From assembly GCA_038127535.1 (NCBI GenBank), contig JAYPHU010000022.1, positions 1 to 60,379 on the forward strand: a stretch of 60,379 bases of DNA, read 5' to 3'. The notes under the pieces were generated by a model. It was not told the DNA's origin, made no database searches, and worked only from the letters and a program-made list of their open reading frames with translations. This document shows, in pieces, positions 51,711-59,527 of this stretch (position 1 is the stretch's first letter; every line of letters starts with the position of its first letter). The stretch is from JAYPHU01 sp038127535. Lineage in GTDB: Bacteria; Pseudomonadota; Alphaproteobacteria; Rhodospirillales; UBA2165. The translations under genes were made by a program, and so were the position numbers.

Positions 51711-52328
51711 ATGACAAAAACAAACGCACCTAAACCCACTTCGCGCCGGTGGCGCATCGGCGTTGCGGCCGGCGCAGCCATTCTACTGCTGGCGGGCGGC
51801 ATCTACATTTCCCAAGCCGGAATGGGGCGGGCTCAGATGCCCGGACACGGCCGCCATCACGGTGCCGACGGTACCGGCCACGACATGATCAATATGCCCG
51901 GCCTCAAGGGACTAGACGCGACGCTCGAAGAAAGCGCCGAACTCGCCACCATGTTCCGGAATTTTCAGAAGATTGAGCGAACGGTCAAAAATCTACCTAA
52001 CGGCATTCAAACGGTGACCTATACCAAAGACGAGGAGCTCAGGGCGATCGTAGTCAGTCACGTGACCGGCATGCTTCAACGGGTAGAGGAAGGCCGCGAT
52101 CCGAAAGTGATGATCCAAAGCCCGACCCTCGACATCCTGTTCGAACGCCGGGACAAGATCAAAACCGAGATCAAGACCACGGACGACGGGATTGAGGTCA
52201 CCCAGACGTCAGATGATCCGGAGGTGGTCAAAGCCCTGCAGACCCACGCCGCTGAAGTCACCGCCATGGTCGATCGCGGCATGGACGCCGTCCATGAAAT
52301 GATGATGAAGCGCGGCAGACCGCACTAG
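51711..52328 (+). CDS. Membrane-anchored hypothetical protein
   Basis: 205 residues from ATG 51711. After a basic start (SRRWRIGVAAGAAILLLAGG) one helix anchors it, then a His/Gly/Met-rich stretch (MPGHGRHHGADGTGHD, a possible metal-binding site). The body TYTKDEELRAIVVSHVTGML, TLDILFERRDKIKTEIKTTDDG and ALQTHAAEVTAMVDRGMDAV recurs in proteins I know only as hypothetical, often beside Crp/Fnr genes. It may be a periplasmic metal or heme-linked protein. Function is not assigned. Confidence 0.72.
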   Translation: MTKTNAPKPTSRRWRIGVAAGAAILLLAGGIYISQAGMGRAQMPGHGRHHGADGTGHDMINMPGLKGLDATLEESAELATMFRNFQKIERTVKNLPNGIQTVTYTKDEELRAIVVSHVTGMLQRVEEGRDPKVMIQSPTLDILFERRDKIKTEIKTTDDGIEVTQTSDDPEVVKALQTHAAEVTAMVDRGMDAVHEMMMKRGRPH

Positions 52329-52383
52329 GAGTAGGCGCATTACGGGAGCTGAGCCCTCCCCTGAACCGCCATGTGCGGGTATG

Positions 52384-52545
52384 ATCTGCGCATACCCCCA
52401 CCCGCGTTGTCGGCGTCACCCCGGACTCCGCCCCCTCCCCCGTAAAGGGGGAGGGTATTTAGCTGCGGAATTGCAATTCGATCAACCTTCCCCCCCTCGC
52501 GGGGGAAGGTGGCCCGAAGGGCCGGATGGTGGGGGATTTCAATTA
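52384..52545. repeat. Alphaproteobacterial GC-rich palindromic repeat block
   Basis: Contains three hairpins: CCCTCCCCC with GGGGGAGGG (52433-52455), CCTTCCCCC with GGGGGAAGG (52486-52509) and GGCCCGAAGGGCC (52511-52523). This 'GGGGGAAGGTGGCCCGAAGGGCCGG'-type unit is a known dispersed repeat of alphaproteobacterial genomes. It lies in a 607-bp stretch (52329-52936) with no gene. Confidence 0.8.
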
Positions 52546-52548
52546 TCT

Positions 52549-52670
52549 AGTCATGCGCAGACCGGAAGCCTGTACCCGGACTTGATCCGGGTATGACCCG
52601 TGTACCCATGTTGAAAAAAGGTGGGTCCACGGGTCACGGCTGCGTCGGCCCGTGGATGACTAATATTAAA
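52549..52670. repeat. Dispersed intergenic repeat, copy B
   Basis: Shares its ends with the copy at 18975-19075: left TAGTCATGCGCAGACCGG, right TCACGGCTGCGTCGGCCCGT plus GGATGACTA. Between them lies CCCGGACTTGATCCGGG (52578-52594), a palindrome of a widespread alphaproteobacterial repeat that copy A lacks. The ends can pair (TAGTCAT with ATGACTA). Confidence 0.72.
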
Positions 52671-52690
52671 CGATACACCATCCCAAAATA

Positions 52691-52718
52691 AAAAGACCCG
52701 CCGGTTGGCGGGCCTTTT
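52691..52718. terminator. Bidirectional intrinsic terminator
   Basis: CCCGCC (52697-52702), loop GGTT, GGCGGG (52707-52712), with AAAAA before and CCTTTTC after, so it works in either direction. It lies in the gene-free stretch after the repeat. Confidence 0.75.
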
Positions 52719-52872
52719 CGAAGAGCCCCCGATACAAGACGGGCGATGAACGACCGTCCCGGGCGGGCTGCGTCTTAGCGCTTCGCTAACTATAATCTAC
52801 GAAAAAAGATGTTTTTCTGTTTATTTTCAGTTACTTAGCAACCATAAAAATAAAGTGTGAATGTTTTGTGAA

Positions 52873-52912
52873 TACAAAAAAGGGGCTGCGAAAAACGCAA
52901 CCCCTTGTTTTT
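52873..52912 (-). terminator. Terminator of rplM-rpsI
   Basis: On the minus strand GGGG-T-TGCG and CGCA-G-CCCC form a 9-bp stem with one mismatch (52882-52904) followed by TTTTTT. It is 32 bases after the rpsI stop. Confidence 0.85.
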
Positions 52913-52936
52913 GTTGTATTTTTTGAAGCTTGGCAG

Positions 52937-53494
52937 CTAGCGTTTCGAGAACTGGAAGCTCCGGCGGGCCTTGCGGCGGCCGTATTTTTTCCGTTCCACG
53001 ACGCGGCTGTCACGGGTCAGGAAGCCGCCGCTCTTCAGCACCGGACGGAGGCCGGGCTCATAAAGCGTCAGCGCCTTGGAGATCCCGTGGCGGACGGCGC
53101 CCGCCTGGCCGGACAAGCCGCCGCCGGTGACCGTGGCAAGCACGTCATACTGATCCACACGCTCGGCCACCGCGAAGGGCTGGCCGATCATCATACGCAG
53201 CACCGGACGGGCAAAATAGGTCTCCACATCCCGGCCATTGACGGTGATCTTGCCGCTACCCGGCTTGATCCAGACGCGGGCAACCGCATCCTTCCGTTTA
53301 CCGGTGGCGTAAGAGCGGCCATGTTCGTCGAGCTTGGGCGCGTTGTCGTCGACGGCAGACTCGGCGGCGGCAGCCGCGTCATCCGCGCCAGCAGCATCCT
53401 CGGCCGGGGCTGCATCACCGGCAGCTTGCTCAGCAGCGGCGGCTTTCTGCGCTTCCTCAAGCGCTTCCTGCATTGCGTTCGGTTCGTCAGCCAT
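52937..53494 (-). CDS. rpsI: 30S ribosomal protein S9
   Basis: 185 residues; E. coli S9 has 130. Residues 56-185 are S9: RSYATGKRKDAVARVWIKPG, TGGGLSGQAGAVRHGISKAL and the invariant C-terminal RKKYGRRKARRSFQFSKR that reaches the P-site tRNA. The first 55 residues are an Ala/Glu/Asp-rich, probably disordered extension (AEQAAGDAAPAEDAAGADDA) found in some alphaproteobacteria. It is 2 bp after rplM. Confidence 0.96.
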   Translation of the reverse strand: MADEPNAMQEALEEAQKAAAAEQAAGDAAPAEDAAGADDAAAAAESAVDDNAPKLDEHGRSYATGKRKDAVARVWIKPGSGKITVNGRDVETYFARPVLRMMIGQPFAVAERVDQYDVLATVTGGGLSGQAGAVRHGISKALTLYEPGLRPVLKSGGFLTRDSRVVERKKYGRRKARRSFQFSKR

Positions 53495-53496
53495 CT

Positions 53497-53961
53497 TTAG
53501 GCGCTCCTCTTGTTCTTCGCGTTCATGGCGGCGATGTCGAGCTCCTGAGGCTGTTGCGCCCCATGGGGATGCGCCGGTCCCGCATAAACGTGCAGTTTCT
53601 TCATTTGCTGGCGACCCAGCGGATTGCGGGAAATCATGCGCTCCACCGCCTTGATGATGACCCGTTCCGGGAACTTCCCATCCAGAATCTTATCTGCGGT
53701 TCGGCTTTTGATGCCCCCCGGATAGCCGGTGTGCCAGTAATAGGTCTTGTCGGTGCGCTTGTTGCCCGTCAACGCGACCTTTTCCGCATTGATGACCACG
53801 ATATTGTCACCGCAATCAATGTGCGGCGTGTACATCGGCTTGTGCTTGCCGCGGAGACGCATGGCGATCTGGCTGGCGAGACGGCCGAGCACCAGGCCCT
53901 CCGCATCAATCACGAACCAGTCTTTCTGCACATCCGCCGGCTTGGCTGAATAAGTTTTCAT
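53497..53961 (-). CDS. rplM: 50S ribosomal protein L13
   Basis: 154 residues. WFVIDAEGLVLGRLASQIAM, MYTPHIDCGDNIVVINAEKV, DKTYYWHTGYPGGIKSRTAD and RMISRNPLGRQQMKKLHVYA are the L13 blocks. Immediately upstream of rpsI, the standard pair. AGGAAGA precedes the start. Confidence 0.97.
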   Translation of the reverse strand: MKTYSAKPADVQKDWFVIDAEGLVLGRLASQIAMRLRGKHKPMYTPHIDCGDNIVVINAEKVALTGNKRTDKTYYWHTGYPGGIKSRTADKILDGKFPERVIIKAVERMISRNPLGRQQMKKLHVYAGPAHPHGAQQPQELDIAAMNAKNKRSA

Positions 53962-54272
53962 CGCAAGTTGGCTTTCATCTTCCTAAAATCAAACGGCCGA
54001 TCCGCTTCCGAGTGGGGCCTTCGGCCACAGCGGCGGGGAGTATGCCATGGCGGACACTCAAGTCAACGACTTATTTCGACGATGATCATCGAAATGTATA
54101 ATAAAATCATATAGTTATAAAGTTGGTATTATATTACCACAGTTAATTTGCGCGGCATTGAGGGGCTCGCCGGGGGCCAGGGAACATTATCCCTTGCGGT
54201 CCGATGGGGAAACACGGCAAGTTTAGACAGTGAGTCGAAGAAACGAAACGGGGCCCTACCGAGGGAAAGCCT
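53962..54272. promoter_or_regulatory. Divergent intergenic region between rplM and the enoyl-CoA hydratase gene
   Basis: 311 bp without a gene. It contains a perfect 12-bp palindrome, CGATGATCATCG (54080-54091), inside a larger imperfect one (ATTTCGA...GAAAT), next to a very AT-rich stretch (54095-54145) likely to hold the promoters. No further element was found. Confidence 0.4.
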
Positions 54273-55079
54273 ATGCCGCCGGACACCCATACAGCCGCTG
54301 AAGATCAGATCCTGCTGCGCCGGGATGATGGCGCAGGCATCTGCACCCTGACCCTCAACCGGCCGGCCCGGCGCAATGCCTTGTCGGCGGAGATGCTGAG
54401 CGATCTGCAAGCCGCCCTGGACGAGATCGGCCCCGACAAATCCATCAAAGTTGTGATCATCGAGGCGAACGGTCCCGTGTTCAGTGCCGGGCACGATCTG
54501 AAGGAAGTGCACGGGCTGGAAGACGAAGCCGCCGGGAGTGAGCTGTTCTTGCAATGCAGCCGGATGATGACCACCCTCACTCAGCTGCCGCAGCCGGTGA
54601 TCGCCAAGGTGCGTGGGGTGGCGACGGCTGCCGGCTGTCAGTTGGTGGCGAGTTGTGATCTGGCGGTGACGTCCGATGACTCCCGCTTCGCAACGCCCGG
54701 CGTCAATATCGGCGTCTTCTGCACCACCCCCGCCGTCGCCATCGGCCGGGCCGTCGGGCGCAAGCATGCGATGGAGATGCTGTTGACCGGCGAGATGTTC
54801 AGCGCGGAGGATGCCTACCGCTTCGGTTTGGTGAACAAGGTCGTCCCGGCGGATGAATTGGATACAACGGTCGATGACTTCGCGCAGAAAATCCTAAAGC
54901 ATTCGACCCGCACGGTATCCCTTGGCAAACAGGCGTTCTATCGTCAAATGGATATGGACCTGAACGCGGCCTATGACTTTTCCAGCGGCGTGATGGCGGA
55001 AAACGTCATGGATGACGACGCCAAGGAAGGCATGGGCGCGTTCCTGGAAAAGCGCGATCCCAAATGGAAGGGCCGGTAA
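54273..55079 (+). CDS. Enoyl-CoA hydratase/isomerase family protein (ECHDC3-like)
   Basis: 268 residues. The crotonase oxyanion hole is formed by GPVFSAGHDLKEVHG and GVATAAGCQLVASCDLAVTS. FATPGVNIGVFCTTPAVAIGR and LLTGEMFSAEDAYRFGLVNK complete the fold. The usual two catalytic Glu of classic hydratases are not clearly present, so isomerase, hydrolase or a noncanonical role is possible. Start 54273 has CGAGGGAAAG upstream. It opens a rightward set with the CoA-binding gene. Confidence 0.85.
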   Translation: MPPDTHTAAEDQILLRRDDGAGICTLTLNRPARRNALSAEMLSDLQAALDEIGPDKSIKVVIIEANGPVFSAGHDLKEVHGLEDEAAGSELFLQCSRMMTTLTQLPQPVIAKVRGVATAAGCQLVASCDLAVTSDDSRFATPGVNIGVFCTTPAVAIGRAVGRKHAMEMLLTGEMFSAEDAYRFGLVNKVVPADELDTTVDDFAQKILKHSTRTVSLGKQAFYRQMDMDLNAAYDFSSGVMAENVMDDDAKEGMGAFLEKRDPKWKGR

Positions 55080-55091
55080 CCGGGTGGCATA

Positions 55092-55613
55092 TTGAGCGTG
55101 ACAGACCTCACCTATAGCGACGACGAACTCGCGGACATTCTGGACACCGTGCAAACCATCGCCATGCCCGGAGCCAGCGCATCCTGGGTCCGGCCCAGCC
55201 ACTTCGCGATGAAGTATCTGCAGCGCAAAGGGTACCGGGTGATCCCAGTGAACCCGCGGGAGGCTGGCAACACGCTTTTGGGTGAGACCGTCTATGCCGA
55301 TCTGGCGTCCATCCCCGATCAGTTTCAGATGGTCGATATCTTCCGCAATTCAGAAGCCGCCGGCGGCATCACGGACGAAGCCATCGCAGTGGCAAAAGAC
55401 AAGGGCATCGAAGTGATTTGGATGCAGCTGGGCGTGCGCAATGACGAGGCGGCGGCACGCGCCGAAGTGGCTGGGCTGAAGGTCATCATGGATCGCTGCC
55501 CCAAGATCGAGTTCGGCCGGCTCTATGGCGAGCTGTCCTGGAGCGGCGTAAATTCCAAGATCATCTCCGCCAAGCGCCCTCGCCTGCCCCGCAACACCAA
55601 GCGGTTCAGCTGA
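55092..55613 (+). CDS. CoA-binding protein (YccU-like)
   Basis: 173 residues from TTG 55092 (or GTG 55098, both weak). IAMPGASASWVRPSHFAMKYLQRKGYRVIPVNP is the CoA-binding Rossmann motif, and VIWMQLGVRNDEAAARAEVAGLKVIMDRCPKIE its second half with the conserved 'MDRCPKIE'. The family regulates or accompanies acyl-CoA metabolism, with little known mechanism. It lies 12 bp after the enoyl-CoA hydratase gene. Confidence 0.85.
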   Translation: MSVTDLTYSDDELADILDTVQTIAMPGASASWVRPSHFAMKYLQRKGYRVIPVNPREAGNTLLGETVYADLASIPDQFQMVDIFRNSEAAGGITDEAIAVAKDKGIEVIWMQLGVRNDEAAARAEVAGLKVIMDRCPKIEFGRLYGELSWSGVNSKIISAKRPRLPRNTKRFS

Positions 55614-55616
55614 GCC

Positions 55617-57070
55617 ATGAGCAGCGGCAAGCCTAATAATTACGGTTTCGAGACCCGGTCCATCCACGCAGGCGCCCGGCCGGAACCCTTGACCGGCGCG
55701 CGCAATACGCCGATCTATCAAACCACGTCCTATGTCTTCGAGGACGCGGAGCATGCCGAGGACCTGTTCAACTTGTCCCGCTTCGGCTTCATCTATTCCC
55801 GGCTGACCAACCCGACGGTCTCGGTTCTGGAAGAACGGGTGTCGGCGCTGGAAAACGGCCGGGCCGCCGTCGCCGCCGCCTCCGGTCATGCGGCACAATT
55901 TCTGACGTTCTTTACCTTGCTGGAGCCCGGGGATGAGTTTGTGGCGTCGCGCAATCTCTACGGTGGCTCCATCACTCAGTTCGGGCTGAGCTTTAAGAAA
56001 CTGGGATGGGACTGCACCTTCGTCGATCCGACCGAGCCGGAGAATTTCCGCGCGGCGATCACCGATAAGACTAAAGCCATCTTCCTAGAAGTCCTCGCAA
56101 ACCCCGGCGGCATCATCGTTGATCTTGAGAAGGTGGTGGAGATCGGACGTGAGGCCGGCATCCCGGTGATCGTCGACAACACCATGGCCTCGCCCTATCT
56201 GCATAACCCGATCGATTGGGGCGCGGATATTGTCGTGCACTCGACCACCAAGTATCTCAGCGGCCACGGCACTTCCATGGGCGGCGTGGTGATCGAATCC
56301 GGCAAGTTCGACTGGGCAAAAAGCGGCAAGTTCCCGTCCATGTCGGAGCCCGAGCCCGCCTATCACGGTCTCACCTTTTACGAGACTTTCGGCGACTTCG
56401 GCTTCACCACCAAGGCCCGGGCCGTCGCCCTCCGGGATTTTGGACCAGCCATGGCGCCGATGAACGCGTTTTTCACCATCACCGGGATCGAGACGCTGCC
56501 CCTGCGGATGGAACGGCACGTGGCCAACGCGCAAGCCGTTGCGGAGTTTCTGGCCGGGCACAAGGCGGTCGACTGGGTGTCGCATGCCGGCCTGAAAGAC
56601 AGCCCGTTCCACGATCTCGCCAACAAATATCTGCCGAAAGGCCCCGGCGCTGTGTTTACCTTCGGCGTCAAAGGCGGCTATGACGCCGGCGTCAAAACCG
56701 TGGAGACGGTGAACCTGTTCTCCCACCTCGCCAATGTGGGCGACACAAGAAGCCTGATCATCCATCCGGCCTCCACCACCCACAGGCAACTGACCGAGGA
56801 ACAGCAGGTCGCCGCCGGTGCGGGCCCGGACGTCATCCGNNNNNNNNNNNNNNNNNNNNNNNNNNNNNNNNNNNNNNNNNNNNNNNNNNNNNNNNNNNNN
56901 NNNNNNNNNNNNNNNNNNNNNNNNNNNNNNNNNNNNNNNGGCAACTGACCGAGGAACAGCAGGTCGCCGCCGGTGCGGGCCCGGACGTCATCCGCCTATC
57001 GGTCGGCCTGGAAAGCATCGACGACATCCTCGAAGACCTGGACCAGGCCTTGGGCGCCACGCTGAAATAG
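55617..57070 (+). CDS. metY: O-acetylhomoserine sulfhydrylase (PLP, Cys/Met metabolism family), spanning an assembly gap
   Basis: The coding frame is continuous if the 100 N (56840-56939) and one of the two identical 55-base flanks are removed, giving 432 residues. FETRSIHAGARPEPLTGARN opens the family. The PLP pocket shows VDNTMASPYLHNPIDWGADI and VHSTTKYLSGHGTSMGGVVI, with Lys in STTKY as the Schiff-base residue. NVGDTRSLIIHPASTTHRQL is the C-terminal domain. The 55-base duplication comes from joining two overlapping contigs. The enzyme makes homocysteine from O-acetylhomoserine and sulfide. Confidence 0.92.
56785..56994. other. Scaffold gap with duplicated 55-bp flanks
   Basis: The bases at 56785-56839 and 56940-56994 are the same 55-mer, beginning GGCAACTGACCGAGG, on either side of 100 N. 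Removing the Ns and one copy restores the metY frame exactly, so the gap is an artefact of scaffolding overlapping contigs. Confidence 0.95.
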
Positions 57071-57079
57071 GTCCCGACG

Positions 57080-58249
57080 ATGAGCCTCCTCCATAAAACC
57101 CACACCTTTCTGTAGCTCTCCCGGCGGGACGAGAAGTGGGGCTATGCCTTTGACATTTTCCTGATCGCACTCATTTTCGCAAATGTGCTAGCCGTGGTCT
57201 TGGACTCTGTCGCCACCATTCATGTGCAGTATAAGACCTTTTTCTAACGGTTCGGGATTTTCTCGTTCGCGGTCTTCACATTGGAGTATCTGGCCCGGGT
57301 CTGGTCCGCTACAGCCGATCCGTCGGGCACATTCCGCCACCCTCTCCTGGGCCGGCTGAGGTACATGATCACGCCTATGGCGATTGTCGATCTACTCGCC
57401 ATTCTGCCAATCTTTCTGCGGGCCTTCCTCGGCTTTGATTCACGCATCCTCCGGATATTCCGGCTGATGAGGCTGTTGAAGCTCACCCGCTACTCCCCGG
57501 CGTTGACCAACATCGGCGCGGTCATCGTGGCGCAACGCAAGGCGCTGGTCGCGGCATTACTGATCATCGTCTGCGCGCTATTGTTCTCCACCACCATCCT
57601 GTTCGCCGTCGAGCACGAGGCCCACCCGGATAAATTCTCCTCCATCCCCGCCGCTATGTGTTGGGTGCTGGCGCCCCTCAGCACCATCGGCTACGGCGAC
57701 GTGGTGCCGATCACCGTCTGGGGACGCATCTTCGGCGCCATGACCATGATCCTCGGCATCGGCATGCTCGCGCTGCCCACGGGCGTGATCGCCACCGGCT
57801 TTGCCAATGAAATCCGCAAGCGGGATTTCGTGGTAAACTGGAAGCTGGTCTCGTCGGTGCAGTTGTTCAAGGAACTCGACGCGGCGCAGATCGCCGAGAT
57901 CGTGTCGCTGCTGACGCCGCTCATCGTGCCGTCCAACCACGCCGTGGTGAAGGTCGGCGAGGAGGCCGATAGTATGTTCCTGGTGGTTTCCGGCAAGCTG
58001 GAGGTGGAGGTCCATCCGCAGCCTTTCCTGGTGCAGGACGGGGAATTCTTCGGCGAGTTCTCACTACTGGCAAAACGCAAGCGGGTCGCCACCACTGTCT
58101 CACTGACCGAATGTCAGTTGCTGGAGCTAAAGGCCGATGACTTTGAACGCCTGCTGGCCAGCCACGAGTCCATGCGCGACGCCCCGGACGAGGTCCTCAA
58201 AATCCGCCGGAAATTCTATGAAGGCTCCACCCCATCGGAGCAGGTTTAA
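57080..58249 (+). pseudogene. Cyclic-nucleotide-gated K+ channel gene with two in-frame stops
   Basis: One frame from ATG 57080 to 58249 has TAG at 57113-57115 (codon 12) and TAA at 57245-57247 (codon 56). Between and after them the protein is a six-helix channel: WGYAFDIFLIALIFANVLAVVLDSV (S1), MAIVDLLAILPIFL, the S4-like RILRIFRLMRLLKLTRYSPAL, the pore LSTIGYGDVVPITV with the TIGYGD filter, and a C-terminal cNMP domain (GEFFGEFSLLAKRKRVATTV). Without the stops it is about 389 residues, similar to MlotiK1-type channels. A shorter product from TTG 57281 would lack S1. Confidence 0.75.
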
Positions 58250-59505
58250 CCCGCCGGGACAAACTCCGAGCGGAAGACGGAGAGCGGGCTGCCGCCGGCC
58301 GCCTCGTCGCTGTCGATCCACATATCGAAGACCACCTCGCCTGCCGGGGTTACCTCCACCAGCCGGCCGCGCACGAAGGACTCCAAATTCGAAGACGTCG
58401 GCTTGCCGTCGATGGTGCACACCCCGCCATAGGTGATGAATGTGTTGCCGGTCTGCGGCAGGCGGTAGGCGCCGCCCTGATAGCAGGCGTAGGTCATGTC
58501 CTGATCAGGCCCGCCATAGGCCCAGACCTGGTGGACGGTCATTGCGTCTTCGTCGATATCGAACTCGACGGCGCGGCTGTAGCATTGGTCATCCGGCATT
58601 TGTGTCTTAAACGGCACGGCGCGGCAGTTGCCGTTGTCGAAGCACAGCAGGTTGCCATCCGGCGTGATGGAGCAATCGTGCTGGTGATACTGCCAGGCGA
58701 CGGACGCATCGGGTTTTAAAAGCCTACTCGCCCAAGGCTCCCGCCAGTTGCCGGGATCGCCCAGGATCCATTTCAGCTCGCCGCTGTGCCGGTCGATCTT
58801 GATCAAACAGTCCTGGGTGCGGAACGACATGATGATGGAGTCATCCCGTGTGTCGTGGATCGCCGAATTGGCATGGCACCAGTCGAAACTGTCGTCAAAG
58901 CCCCTAGGCCGCCAATAGCCGGCGCAACTGCCGTAACAGAGCCGTGTCGGGTCCAGTACGTCAAAGATTTTGATCCGGTTGACGATTTCTCCGTCCGGCG
59001 CGACCTCCAGCACCACGTCGCCGATGACATTTGATCTGCCGCGGGGCGCGTTCGGATCTTCGTCAGACTGAGGCCAGTCGTCCAGCTCCCGCATCTCGGC
59101 GGTCAGCAGCATCAAATTGCCGTTGGAAAACGTACTAATGGTGTGATGGGTCAAAAGCGCATCAATTTCGATGCTGCCCTCAGGCGGGATCTTGTCCACC
59201 CACTTACCGTCGATGTGCCATTGGCGCACCAGCGATCCGTCCGGCTGCACCTCCATAATCAGGCCGGCGGCGGTCAGGGAAATCAGGATGTTGCCGTTGG
59301 GCAGCAGCCGGGAATCCTGGGTCGGCGAGTCGAATGTCAGATCGAGCGCGATCTCGCCCGCCTGATCGACGCCTAAGAACCAGCCCACATTGCCCGAATG
59401 CTCCGCCACGCCGCCGGGACGCACATTGAACATCATCATCCCCGGTTCCCGCTGGTCCGACTTGCACACAACGATATGAAATGGTGGTAGTGTGTCGGCG
59501 CTCAT
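58246..59505 (-). CDS. Arylsulfotransferase (ASST)-family protein
   Basis: 419 residues from ATG 59505, preceded by GGAGGAGA. The beta-propeller repeats are visible as recurring 'Dxx-G-x-x-x' turns: SRLLPNGNILISLTAAGLIM, NGNLMLLTAEMRELDDWP, WQYHQHDCSITPDGNLLCFD with His-x-His, and RLPQTGNTFITYGGVCTIDG. ASST proteins move sulfuryl groups between phenols, or are quinoprotein-like. No signal peptide is evident. Its 3' end overlaps the channel pseudogene end by 4 bp. Confidence 0.8.
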   Translation of the reverse strand: MSADTLPPFHIVVCKSDQREPGMMMFNVRPGGVAEHSGNVGWFLGVDQAGEIALDLTFDSPTQDSRLLPNGNILISLTAAGLIMEVQPDGSLVRQWHIDGKWVDKIPPEGSIEIDALLTHHTISTFSNGNLMLLTAEMRELDDWPQSDEDPNAPRGRSNVIGDVVLEVAPDGEIVNRIKIFDVLDPTRLCYGSCAGYWRPRGFDDSFDWCHANSAIHDTRDDSIIMSFRTQDCLIKIDRHSGELKWILGDPGNWREPWASRLLKPDASVAWQYHQHDCSITPDGNLLCFDNGNCRAVPFKTQMPDDQCYSRAVEFDIDEDAMTVHQVWAYGGPDQDMTYACYQGGAYRLPQTGNTFITYGGVCTIDGKPTSSNLESFVRGRLVEVTPAGEVVFDMWIDSDEAAGGSPLSVFRSEFVPAG

Positions 59506-59527
59506 GGATGTCTCCTCCAAAACCAGA

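Noticed and set aside
52384..52670. CRISPR array
   Set aside because: The hairpins differ from each other and there are no regular spacers; they are REP-type repeats.
56840..56939. Missing coding sequence in metY
   Set aside because: The flanks overlap by 55 bases and merging them gives a full-length, in-frame enzyme.
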